From assembly GCF_949628265.1 (NCBI RefSeq), contig NC_088788.1, positions 28,878,335-28,942,334 on the forward strand: a stretch of DNA of 64,000 nt, written 5' to 3'. The DNA is from Cloeon dipterum. Lineage: Eukaryota; Arthropoda; Insecta; Ephemeroptera; Baetidae. The notes under the pieces were generated by a model, which was given only the letters and a program-made list of their open reading frames with translations, was not told the origin of the DNA and made no database searches. Each line of letters begins with the position of its first letter. Position 1 is the stretch's first letter. The position numbers were made by a program, and so were the translations under genes. Below, piece after piece: positions 38,483 to 49,563 of the stretch.

Positions 38483-38665
38483 ATCCAAGATAGCATCAAC
38501 TGATCTAAAGATAAAACGATTGACATTTCTATGGCGTGCCCCTCATAGTCCTGTTATAACACGTTTAAAGGGAAATTCTCTTTTTAACTTGGAACCTCAC
38601 TAAATGATTAAAACAGCGGTTTCAATGAAGTAATTATATCAAACTTTATTAATCGACAAGAGAAA

Positions 38666-41220
38666 TTAAAATTTGTCCACCAGGTTCAAAATGTGTTGTT
38701 GCATTTGAGTTCTCCACTCCTTGTCGCCAAGGTCTCCAAGATTTCCAGCGTATTCTAAAAGTAAAGATGTCAGTACGGATGACACACCGTTCACAGGAAA
38801 CAATACCTCGCATTATATGCTTGATGGTCTTAGTGGAACCACCCCTGAGGTTGAGCATTTGTAATGCTCTTTGCTTGATAGATGGCTGACCACTGCAGCA
38901 AATTTCCAGAATAATATAGTCGATCAACTGCAAGGTGAAGAGTCCAGCATCGAGACGCTTCAAAAAGACAGACTCTTCGTCCTCCTCTTCATCACTGTCT
39001 TCTTGGCGTTTCTAAAAATGAAAAAAATATTTAATTGAAAATGATTTATTAAATATTATTTAATATTGTCCAATAAAAGCGGGCAGGTTCAAAAATGCAA
39101 AAAAATGAATTCAAGGGTATGATCTGTGACCACTGTGCGAAATGTCATCTTGCTACTTAAAAAATAATCTTGAACGTTTATTTAAATAAATATGAAGTTT
39201 AATCTCATGCCCAGAAGGAAAAAAGTTCAAAATTAGTAACACATAAGACTTAATTATTGATAAGTTAACTTAGCAAATTTTAAATTATTTGATGCGATAG
39301 TGGATTAGCTCACCCTCTTCAAATCTTCGTCGATTGCAACATCTGCCTTTTCCATTTTTTCTAAATATTTGAAATGCAACTCCAGCAGACGATCGATTTT
39401 TTCATGGTCATTTTCAGCAAATTTAGTCAAGAGTCTTGTCCTTTGGTTTCCTCGACAGTTTCTTAACATGTTGGCAATAACCGAAGAAGTGTGCTCTGTG
39501 GAAAAATTGTTAATTTCATATCAAATAATAAATTCACGCAGCCACCTTCATGCTCTTCTGTTGACATTGTCCTCTTTTTGCTCTTGGGCGGTGTTTTCAT
39601 GAACAGAGGAAATATTGTCCGCAAGCCCAGAATGTCAACAAACTTGTTGCAGTTGTCCTTTCCATCTGGACCTGACATCGCATGATCCAAAACTTTCAAC
39701 GAACCATTTCTTGACAGTTTCTTTTCCCTGAGAAAATGTTAATTTAGTTCAAACTATTACTTCTTTGGATAAGACATCTTACCTCAACATCAGATTCATG
39801 AGTTGCAGTCCCTCGCCCTTAAGAAACTTATCTCTATTTGATGGCAAAACGAGGCTGCTGCAGAGACAGTTGAATAGATTCTCCATCATTTCCAGTTCCT
39901 CAGCAGAGGTTGGGTCATGCCTTTTATAGTACTAAAAGAAACAACAAGTGATGACCTGAAACACCATTTAACAAATAATACTTACGGCAAGTTGCTGGAG
40001 CAAAATATCAATGCCTTCCAAATCGCCTAAGAGTTGCCTGTTGGCATTCGTGTTCTGCAGCAAGACAGACAAAATTTCACTGGCGTAAAGCTTGTTAGCA
40101 TGGAATGGCATTTTAGCTTTCAATCTTTTCAAAATCCAGGTCATCAGTCCCTGGCCGGCTGCATCACTGCAAACTTCTGATCGAACTTCTGTGATGTTCT
40201 CAAATATGGCTGTTAATAAGGCAGTTATGTAAAATACATTTTTATAAGCTATCAAACAAAACTCACATAGCGTGTTGTGCACTCCTTCAGCTTCTTCAGG
40301 CACACTTTCATCTAACCTCTCTAGATTTTGCACTAGCAGCGCGCAAGCTTGTCCAGCCATTAGCGCATCCACTAAAGCCTCTGATCCGTCTTGACTCTCG
40401 TTCAAAGTGTCTACGTCTGTCAGTTCTTGCAGCAGATTGACGACAGCAATGGCTATGTCTGTGTTTTCGTGGGCCAGGAGTTCCAGCATGGACGGGACAG
40501 CACCTAGCTCTACCAACTTTGGGTACAACTCAGGCACCGTCGCTAATGCTCTCAACTCAGTGAGGGTTGTGTGAAGTTCTACCTCAGACTCCATGAACCT
40601 GAATCAGAATTATAAATTAAAATTTCAACTCACTTCCAATCCGTTTCAATACTTTTCCGGAGAATCTGGGAATTTGATTCTCATTTCTTGATTTTTCAGG
40701 GCCCGTTTTTCGAATAAAAGAACCATTCTTTTCATAGCAGTTTCATCCAGAACATCAGACTCCCCCTCAGGAGCATTTTCAAGAGAATCAACGAGTTGTT
40801 TAATTCGCTGTCTATTGTCATCCGGCTCCTCTCTGAATTTTGGCTATAAAAAAGCAGAGTAATATGTAATTTTCATGTTATAATTTTTACTTAATTTTTC
40901 ATAAAAAAATTGAACATAGATTGGCTTACAAGAGCAAAAAATGATTTCATTGTTCATAAAAATAATATCTTATTAAATTTTTGTCTTACTGGTGCAACTT
41001 GCTCGTCTCTTTTCCTGATAGAACTTGGCCGCTCATCCAGCCGGCGCATTTTTCTGTACCTTTCATACTCGCCAGGACCATCGTCCGACCTTCCAGGTTC
41101 ATCGTCCTGAGGTCTCTTGGGTGTGTTTACAGGCTGTAATTGAAATTATATATAGGTTTGACAAAATAGTACTGCAATTTTAATGCAAACCTTAAATGTC
41201 AGCAACTCCTCAACATCCAT
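38666..41220 (-). CDS. CTNNBL1: Beta-catenin-like protein 1
   Basis: Armadillo-like nuclear protein of the Prp19/CDC5L splicing complex. Ten exons: 41220-41191, 41133-40990, 40843-40653, 40598-40267, 40209-39986, 39931-39783, 39727-39546, 39495-39314, 39011-38807, 38754-38666. The sum is 1728 nt, 575 aa (human 563). Landmarks: MDVEELLTFK, the basic KMRRLDERPSSIRKR, HNTLSIFENITEVR, LLGDLEGIDILLQQL, FLKGEGLQLMNLML, KVLDHAMSGPDGKDNCNKF, LGLRTIFPLFMK, and the acidic EDSDEEEDEES before FLKRLDAGLF. It is divergent from HSPA14, with 111 bases between start codons. Confidence 0.97.
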
Positions 41221-41331
41221 GTTTCTCTTCTGAAGTTTTCTTGTTTGTGTTGCAGTTTGTTGTCTATGTTACCACGCCCCCTTTGATTTGAAATTTGTGC
41301 GCGATGCTTCTAATATTATTTTATTGTAGCA
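41221..41331. promoter_or_regulatory. Divergent promoter of CTNNBL1 and HSPA14
   Basis: Only 111 bases separate the two start codons on opposite strands. No TATA box is seen, which fits housekeeping promoters. The short size means both leaders and the core promoters must share this interval. Confidence 0.7.
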
Positions 41332-43337
41332 ATGGCGGCTGTTTTTGGTGTGCATGTGGGCAACACAACTGCTTCTTTGTCCTGTTTTAAGGTGATTATT
41401 CACTCGGGACAAGCAAAATTGAAAATTCATCGATTTTAACGAGATTTATTTTTCATTTCCTGACAAAATGCTCCGATTTACAGGATGAGAAACTGGATGT
41501 CGTGGCCAACGAAGCAGGCTACCGGGTCACACCGGCGGTCGTGGTGTTCCATGAAAAGGAAAGGGTATGAAAAAAAAACAAAAGTTTTCTTAATTTTTCA
41601 TTGACTCATATTTCTGCGGTTACAATTTTGGCAACAGGTGACTGGTTTAGAAGCTAAGGCAGGAGCTGCTAGAAATCTGAATTCAACGATCACTCACAAC
41701 AAATTCTACATGCATGCTGACCCAAACAGTGAAAACTTTGAAGATGTTCGTGAAAAGAGTAGAGGAAAAGTTTATGCAGATGACGGAGTTGTCAAATACT
41801 TGATCCAAGAGGGGGAAAAGGAATTAAAAATCACTCCTGATGAAGTTGCGACATGTATTTACAAGAGCATGCAAAGTAAAAACGCATTGAATACATATTT
41901 GAATGGCTTCCTGTAATTTTGAAAAATGTTAAGGTATTGCTGACACTGCTGAGCGTTCAGTAAAGGCCCACAAGGCTGTTTTGACAGTGCCTTTGAATAC
42001 GCCTACTGCTCTGCTAGAAAGGACTAGGAGTGCAGCTGAAGCTGCTGGATTTGAGGTTTTACAAATGATCAGTGAACCTTGTGCTGCTGTTCTAGCCTAT
42101 CAAGTAGGCATCCAAGATCCAAGTCAAAATTGGTAACAACAGCTATGACAACCTTATTTGCAGAACCTAATTTCTAAATTGTTACAGTCTGTGCCTTGTG
42201 TTTCGGTCAGGAGGAGTAAGTTCAGATGCAACGATCGTAAGTGCTGCTGGAGGTGTCTATTCTATAGAAAGCTTTGTACACATGCAAGATTTAGGAGGTG
42301 ACCAGCTGAATAGAATACTCGCTGAGTTCATTGCTGATGAATTTCAAAGGTTTGATTCTGATTTTAATTAAAGTTTGACAATTGAATTAATTCATTTTTA
42401 AACCCGACAGAAAGTTCAAGTTGGACCCTAGGGAGTCCAAGCGCTCAATGGCAAAATTGCTGTCAGCTGCTGAAAACTGGAAGCACATTTTGTCCAACCT
42501 CAATGCTGCTGATTGCTTTGTTGAATCCTTACACGAGGGAATCGACTATCGTGTCAATGTATCTCGTGCTCGATTTGAAATGCTTGCTTCCTCAAACCTT
42601 CAGGATTTGCTGCAGCCCATTCATGAAATTCTCAAGCAATCTGGATACTGCACTGATCAAATAACCCACGTGAGTTTGAACATGAATTGCTTAAAATTGT
42701 GACTAATAAATCACAATCTTTCAGGTTATTCTCAGTGGGGGCACGTTGAAAATCCCAAAACTGCAAAAGATGGTAGCTGATCTCTTCAGCAAAGCTGAAA
42801 TTCTCACTGGCTTATCTCCAGATGAGGTTTTGGCCTTAGGAGCTGGAAGGCAAGCCAGTTATCTTCCTGCCTCATGGGATAAAACATTCAACGAACAGTC
42901 AATTACTGTCCAAGCTTCATCAAAAACTATTTATTATATGGTAGTAGAATTATATATCTATTTTTAATTTCTTATTAATAAATTATAATTAGCCAAGTGA
43001 TGGGAAGTGGCAATGTTTGATTCCATCATCTACGCCTATCCCATTCATGAGGAAAATGAAGTTGACTGTACCTGAGGGAGGTTCCGAGCTAGTGGTTGAA
43101 GTAGCGGAAGGTGGCTCAGAGAAGGGAAGTTTGACCAAGCTTGGGATGGTCAGTTTGAACGAAATGAAGAGTGGAGCCTCTGTACTAATGGAAATTAAGT
43201 GGACAAAGTATGTGGCTTTCTTGAGTACTTACTGTATTTTTAATTGCATTTAATGAAATTACAGCACTGGTTTACAAATAAGCCTCAGCGATGGAAGAGA
43301 AAAGCGTGGAGTTGCAGAGTTTCCCATCAGTGATTGA
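41332..43337 (+). CDS. HSPA14: Heat shock 70 kDa protein 14 (ribosome-associated HSP70-like)
   Basis: Atypical HSP70 that with its J-protein partner forms the ribosome-associated complex helping nascent chains fold. Nine exons: 41332-41391, 41484-41564, 41638-41875, 41934-42132, 42188-42349, 42411-42669, 42725-42940, 42993-43207, 43265-43337. The sum is 1503 nt, 500 aa (human 509). The nucleotide-binding half begins VFGVHVGNTTASLSCFK and VVANEAGYRVTPAVVVF; ISEPCAAVLAYQVG and VILSGGTLKIPKLQ are later ATPase blocks. The substrate-binding half is short, and there is no EEVD end, as expected for HSPA14 rather than cytosolic HSP70. AATAAA at 43365-43370. Confidence 0.96.
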
Positions 43338-43624
43338 AAGTCAGTTTTTCTGCTGGAATATTTCAATAAACTTTGTCAACTTTCATAAAAACTGTATTTA
43401 AAACTTAATTCCCCCTTCGTTTTCCCCTACTTGATCTGTTTACTGTCGCACACTTATTTTTAATTTGCTTGGCAACAAATTATCTTTGATGGCCTATGCT
43501 GGACCATTCGGCTCCTTGAGATTAGTAAAGCTGATCCAAATTTAAAAATAGATTAGGAAATTTTTTCTGATAGAGTGTACCATGGTTTTGTAAGACAAGT
43601 TTTGCACACGACCCAAAATATTGA

Positions 43625-43630
43625 TATAAA
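43625..43630 (+). promoter_or_regulatory. TATA box of the PGRP gene
   Basis: TATAAA 42 nt upstream of the PGRP start codon, giving a very short leader. A GATA motif and an A/T-rich stretch loosely like a Rel/NF-kB site lie at about 43555-43580, but neither matches a consensus well enough to call. Confidence 0.65.
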
Positions 43631-43671
43631 AGCAGCAGAAAGTGTCGCGTTGGAGCTTGCTAGTTTTCAAA

Positions 43672-44445
43672 ATGAAGGTCCTCATCGTAATTGCTGCACT
43701 GGTTGCATATGCGGCCGCTCAGAGTAAGTAAAAAGTCGGCTGTAAAAATTGATTTTCCTACATAGTATAAAAAAAACATTGAATAGTGTTTTGAAGCTAA
43801 TTTTCAATATTATTCATAGCCTTTATAATGGTTTACTGCATCAATTGCAATTTAATGTGATATTCACAGGCTGCCCTAACATTGTGAGCCGCGCCGAGTG
43901 GGGTGCTCGAGCTCCAACTGGCATCACCTACTTGAGCCTGCCGGTTCCGTTTGTCGTGATCCACCACGGAGCCAGCGGCTCTTGCAGCACCCAGACAGCA
44001 TGCTCTGGCGTCGTTAGGTCCTACCAGGATCAGCATATGGATGTCAACGGCTGGTCTGACATCGGCTACAACTTCATTGTCGGTGGAGACGGTAACGTCT
44101 ATGAAGGTCGTAGCTGGGACAAGGTTGGAGCTCACGCCCCTGGTTACAACAGCCAGAGTATTGGAATCTGCTTCATCGGCACTTTCACAAGTAATTTATT
44201 TTGACTCAGCTTTAGTGTAGAGAAGTCTGCTTAACATAATTATGATACTTTCCCCTTCAGGCAGTACTCCTGTCAACTCAGCTATCAATGCTGCCCAGCA
44301 ATTGATTGCCTGCGGTGTTGGTCAAGGAAACGTGGCGGGTGCGTATAGCCTGATTGGCCACCGACAGGCCGTTACAACTGAGTGCCCAGGAGACGCTCTC
44401 TATGCTGAGATCCAAGGATGGCCTAACTGGGATGCCAACCCTTAA
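43672..44445 (+). CDS. Secreted peptidoglycan recognition protein, SC-type amidase
   Basis: Three exons, 43672-43723, 43870-44190 and 44261-44445, give 558 nt and 185 aa. Residues 1-17 (MKVLIVIAALVAYAAAQ) are a signal peptide. The rest is a single PGRP domain starting CPNIVSRAEWGARAP. The zinc and catalytic positions of T7-lysozyme-like amidases are present: H50 (VIHHG), Y84 (IGYNF), H158 (IGHRQ) and C166 (TECPGD). I therefore infer a catalytic PGRP that cleaves the N-acetylmuramoyl-L-alanine bond of peptidoglycan, as PGRP-SC does in the gut. C56/C62 give the usual disulfide. No membrane segment or RHIM-like motif is present. Confidence 0.95.
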
Positions 44446-44462
44446 TTTTTTAATGGAAAAAA

Positions 44463-44468
44463 AATAAA
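44463..44468 (+). terminator. Polyadenylation signal of the PGRP gene
   Basis: AATAAA 17 nt after the PGRP stop codon. Confidence 0.6.
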
Positions 44469-46174
44469 TAATCATTTAAGTTTGAAATTTATGTTTTAAA
44501 TACCATAATTATGAAAATTACCCCTAAACTTTCCTGTCATTCTTATCAAAATTAAAATTTTTCAGATCAAAATAAATTCGAAAGCCTTTAATAGCTATAT
44601 GATGTGGTTTCAATACCTGAAACAATAGAGTAAATAATATCCCTGCGACGTCAATGTAAAATGCTTAATGGATATTTACTAAAGGACATGAATTCAATAA
44701 GGACGTGTATGTATATGTTTAGAAAAACTCCATCATATTGCAAGGTTCTTTTTTCCTTAAATTAATACGACCAGAAAGTCGGTCCTGGTGAATTGTGTTT
44801 TGCTCTTGGCGTGTCAGCGGAGCAATTAGATAGTGACGATATAGTGTCGTTATTATGTAGACTTCATGTTTTTGCTCCCGGTGGGGCATACCCGCTCAAC
44901 CACTCTCATGCAAACACTGCGTGCAGCGAGATATAAAAAGCGTGAAAACTGCAGCGAGAGCGAGTCGAATTTACGAGACGGCCGTTCTGTTTTACTACTT
45001 TTCAGCCCAAATGAGCATTTAATTAACTAGCATATAGTGCGCGCATCAGCTGTAAAAAGTAAGGCATTTTTATGCTAACTTTACGTTGACTATCTGTGCG
45101 ACCGACGCGCCTTGCATCCTCATTTTCAGAAAAAAACGGACTATCCCATGCGACGGCCGTCAAGTTTATCTTGGTGCAATGACGATGACAGAAAAAATAA
45201 GCATCCCTGAAAGCGGAAAAATAATTATTCATTTTTAATTTCCCTCTTATGTACATACTGAATTTTCTAGTAAAAATCACAATTGAAGTAATATATATGT
45301 ACACAGTTGAATTGTGGTCAGTTGTCAAATAATAACGTTAGCGGATGAAAATGGGCAACAAGGCTAGCGAAAGACTAATAAAAACAGACTGAATAAGTCA
45401 TCGCGATGCGCCCGTAACGAGTTTTTCGTGTGTTTCGCCAAAATATGAAATGCAAGCTTTGATTTGCAACCTGAGTCGTGGCCACGGAAAAACCGCAGTA
45501 ATGTGAATTCTCTTGCTCATTTTTGGTTTATTTTGAGAATTAAAAAAGAAAAGGAAATTTGGATTGGCTTTTATTAACATTATTTTTTAATACCATCCAT
45601 TAATTAAACTACTTGTCACATGTTATGTGCTGGGGATTATAGCAATAATTTAAATAGCTGTGATGGAACACTCTTCTTTGACAACTGGTGCAAAAATAGA
45701 AGCAAAAAACCTACATTGATCATATTTGACACAAACTCGGAATATTGTACTGCATTAATATAATCAAGATAATTTAAAACTTATTATCTATGGCCAACAA
45801 TTTGTTAATTCACTCAGGTTACCAAACACCTTTTTTATTAACATATTCTTGGTAGATGCCAATGAAGGCTAGAGCACGCGAGTTTGTCATAATTGTCTGA
45901 CGATTTTTAATGCTGCTTCCTCTGTGTGAAGCGCAAGCTATTTATTTTTCATATTTCTCTACAAACACTTTCTAAATAAACTCGAATTGAAACTCATGTT
46001 CCCATTCTAGCTCATGAGAATTAAGGCTGTAGCCAGTAGCAGTATATAGGCGAAACTAGTAAAACAGGACCTTTTCTGTAAAAACATGGAAAACAGCTCT
46101 CTTTACTCTGAGGAAGCTGCATTTAATTTCTTATTTTGACAATTTTTTAAACATGTCACATATACATTACAATA
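44469..46174. other. Intergenic, PGRP to GPCR
   Basis: Apart from the orphan promoter-like island at 44.9 kb I see no gene. Open frames on the minus strand at 45023-45328 and 45398-45580 have no domain or splice support. Confidence 0.4.
44932..44938 (+). promoter_or_regulatory. Orphan TATA box
   Basis: TATAAAA sits in a GC-richer island (about 44860-45010) that resembles the TATA promoters of the PGRP and P450 genes. No plus-strand coding sequence follows before the convergent GPCR, so any transcript would be non-coding or very short. An AG acceptor-like site follows near 45006. Confidence 0.35.
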
Positions 46175-46300
46175 TTTCATGACAATGTTTACTAATATAC
46201 AATCTCGTGATTATGGCGCCAGTTGGAGCTGAAACATGTCGAGTAGAACAATAAAAGTCTCAAAACTGAAACCAACAACTAACGAGGACCAGTCCGTTTA
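46175..46300 (+). repeat. Dispersed repeat with hammerhead-like core, copy 2
   Basis: Reads CTCGTGA, TTATGGCGCC, AGTT, GGAGCT, GAAACATGTCGAG on the plus strand. GGCGCC and GGAGCT can pair at five of six positions around an AGTT loop, which fits hammerhead stem II; GAAACATGTC fits the conserved GAA, a palindromic stem III and the GUC cleavage triplet. Shared flanks with copy 1 include TGACAATGTTT upstream and AACGAGGAC downstream. It abuts the 3' end of the GPCR gene and so forms part of that gene's antisense 3' UTR. Confidence 0.55.
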
Positions 46301-46305
46301 TATCT

Positions 46306-48243
46306 TCATACTTTTTTCAGTCTAGCAGCCAAACCAATTAAAATAGATGTGGCGTGTACAAGTCTAATTCCATATTTTGTTATGTTATTGGGCGCCAACT
46401 GTTTCAATTTGTTCAATTTTGAGAAACCCATAGTAACCATACCATCCCACAAATATCCTCGATTATTAGTGTAAATGATGAAAAAATAAAATACAAAAAT
46501 TATGTCTGCGGTTTCCGACTCAAGCAATCCTTGAAAGCTTTCCAGGAGGGACTTTGAGTGATACTGTTAGATTTCATACACAATATAAACAGCAAAAGTC
46601 CTCGACAACTTACAATAGTTACAAGAACTTGGTTCAGGGTTTGATATTGTAAAATAATTGCCACCATAACAAGAGCAAAGTCACCACCCATTAAAATGAA
46701 CAACTTAATGAATACCAATAGAAACTGCTTGACGTCATTTTCCGAAGACTGAATTCTGCTTTCGCTGGTTTGCAAGTTCCTCATGCCCTCCAATATAGCT
46801 TTAAATACATTGAAGCTGGTCGATAAAAGCAAACCTACGTTGATCAAAATTGTTGCTCCTATGACGAAAACAAAGACTGGCAGAGTGTCTTCAAATGTTT
46901 GATCTGAAAAATAAATGATACTTAGTAATTGAGTAAAATTTAGTCAGAAATATACGCACACCATGCATAAATTAGCATAAAAATATAAATCTGACGTTTT
47001 ACCTAGAACATTTAACCTTGTGGCTCTTTCGGCTTCCGACGTTAATACCAATGAGAGAAAATTCCACAAAATACAGGAGGCATATGCCACTACTGGGCTT
47101 CCCCATGCGAAGGCAGATGCTTGCCAAAATTTAATGCTGCATTTTTTTGGCTTGAATGACCTTGTGAAAACAGAGAGAAAAATATTTTTCATAATTACTT
47201 CTGAATTTAAGTGTTAAGCAAATAATATCCACCTGAAAGTAGTGTAAATATCGAAACACATCACAGTGACCCATAAAAATGATGCAAGCATTGCACACGG
47301 GGAAATAAGCTCTGTGAAAATTTTAAATAATTAGTTTGACTGGCCGTTGCTATATATAATATTAACTCTTTACGGATAATGTAGACGAAAACTTCTGAAA
47401 ATTCGTTGTGATAATAGAAAATAAGGGTCAGGGAGAAAACGAAGTAGCTTGATGTGTAGCCACAAATTGTCTGGGTGTGCAATGTTTTTGTTTCAGGCAA
47501 AAATTGATATGCTAAAAACGCTAGGACTGTGAAAAACATGTTTGTAACAAGAATAACATCGATCCAAATATCTTTCTCTTCATTTCGGAAGTCATAGCAT
47601 TCATATGCAGTCAATTGAAGTTCCTCCTGGAAAATATTGCAAAATATAAAAACTGTACTCCTGCTCTCAAATTCTGGGGCACTACCGTGAAATCAACACA
47701 GTAAATTTCAGGGTGGAATGATGCATTGGAGCCATCGTTGAGTATCACTAAGGTACCATTAGATAAAAATTCGTAGGAATTATTAGCTTCTGGTCCAACA
47801 AGAGCTGTCTTGTCGAGACAAAATGCATCATAAACAACATTGAAATGATCCGTAAGGCCAACTGATGTAGAGTTAATGCCATCCCAAATCTCGATTAATA
47901 GTGTTTCGTTTCTTGGGGCCTTAGCTGAAAGAAAAGGTACAGAAAAAGTGGAAATTTTCATTGATGAGCTAAATAAAAAATAAACGAAAAACTTACCACA
48001 TGTCCTTATACAAGGTCCAGGCATCAGGCACGGACAGATCCACCACCAGTTGTATTCGTACCAGAATGTGCCGTTTTTGTAAATTCTTCCGTCAGAAGTG
48101 AGCAGATCTCCGTTTTTGATCACCGTCCCGTTGCGCACACTAGTTTTGGATTCTATCCCACAATCCATCTTATCAGAGTAAGCTATAATTGAGGCTACCA
48201 GGAATCCTAAAAGAAAAGTTTGGGAAGAAATTTTCACGAGCAT
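46306..48243 (-). CDS. Methuselah-like G-protein-coupled receptor
   Basis: Class B-type seven-pass receptor of the insect mth/mthl family. Exons: 48243-47997, 47924-47686, 47626-47374, 47311-47233, 47160-47003, 46903-46614, 46563-46306. The sum is 1524 nt, 507 aa. MLVKISSQTFLLGFLVASIIAYS is a signal peptide. The ectodomain (about 20-170) has paired cysteines, several N-glycosylation sequons (NGT, NET, NAS) and ends YCVDFT, ECYDF. TM1 starts WIDVILVTNMFF; ICGYTSSYFVFSLTLIFYY is TM2; ISPCAMLASFLWVTVMCFDIYTTFR is the TM3 block typical of Methuselah. TM4-TM7 follow. The chosen ATG begins the signal peptide; an upstream in-frame Met at 48279 would precede it. Ligand unknown. Confidence 0.88.
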
Positions 48244-49563
48244 GATTTCGTTGCTTTTGTGGACAATGTCGAACTGCAACTGTTTCTATGGCTCAGTTGA
48301 CGGCGCATTTGTGTACACGCTAATGCAGCAGCACCCAATCTCTGGAGTATTTTACGTATGCGAACATTAATATACTTAAACACTGCGTTTTTTTAATTTG
48401 CATAATTTAGTTGAAATTAGTCACGCAAATAAAAAAACTGGACAACGCCTTAATATAATGATTCCACCTGAAATTGAGTTTAAATCATTTAAGTTTTGGG
48501 GTTTTAAATTATTAAGCAACACTAATTATTTATTAACACACAATAGGGCTTTAATTTATTAGATAATTCAAATGTAACGCAAAACGGATTCCCTTTGACT
48601 AAAGCTGTTTTAAGATGGTGAACCCACTTAACTTTTATACTAAGCAGTGCTTTTTGAGATTAAAATTATATTATACAAAACCAACTATCTGACGAGCTGC
48701 GCACTTTAAATCCATGCCTATGCAATTCACACTTTCCATGAGCGCAAATGAAGCAAAAAATGGAAAAAGGCATAATATTAAATACGCATGGAGGTCATTA
48801 CTATATAATCGCGAGATTTAAAGGCTGGTGCTCCAAGTTCTTCACCGCGTAATTTCGACACACGGTTGCTTGCACAGCTGCATAATTTTTAAAGTCATCC
48901 AAAATAAAGAAGCGGAGTCCATATCCTCTGGCGCACTAAACATTTTTCTGACTTCAAGATCGGGGTGGCGCTGGATCATATTGAAATATCTAAGTCACAC
49001 AGCAGCGGCTGATTACGTGTATCCCCAAATTTTGAGGCATAATATATATTAAACAAAAAATGAATTGAATATACACCTCATCTATCTGGAATTTCCCAAA
49101 AGTTCAACTGATTCGTCTTTATCGCCTTTGAAAGATAAGTAGATGACATTTAAAGACGATCAATCAAACAAGACACTCTAACCGCGCTGACCTCTCATAC
49201 AAACGATTTAATTTACAGAATATTTGAATAGTAGTTCATTGTTGAAATTATTTTCCATGAAACTACAAAAGAGTCACACAAGCAAAATAAACACATGAAA
49301 ATAATAATTTATTTCCAAAATATGACAAATATATTTACGCTTACACGCTCTCAATGCGTAGAATATTATTTAGAGCTTGTACTGGGGTCCAAGAGCCACA
49401 GTGCAATTAAACAATATGCGCAATATTTTTTAAGATTTCACTATTAAAATTAAAGACTTCAAACATGTTTTCTCATTTTTTTATTTATCTATCTTTTTAA
49501 ATGGGAACATTAAAAAACTAATGCTCTTTTTGGTATTCACAATTTCTACTACAGTCAATATTC
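48244..49563. other. Intergenic, GPCR to SLC36 copy C
   Basis: AT-rich. The first 150 bases should hold the GPCR promoter. Nothing else recognised. Confidence 0.4.

Noticed and set aside
38300-38488. A separate small gene upstream of the kinase
   Set aside because: Its end is an AA|GTAAAC donor that joins the kinase exon in phase 2, so it is treated as the kinase's first exon.
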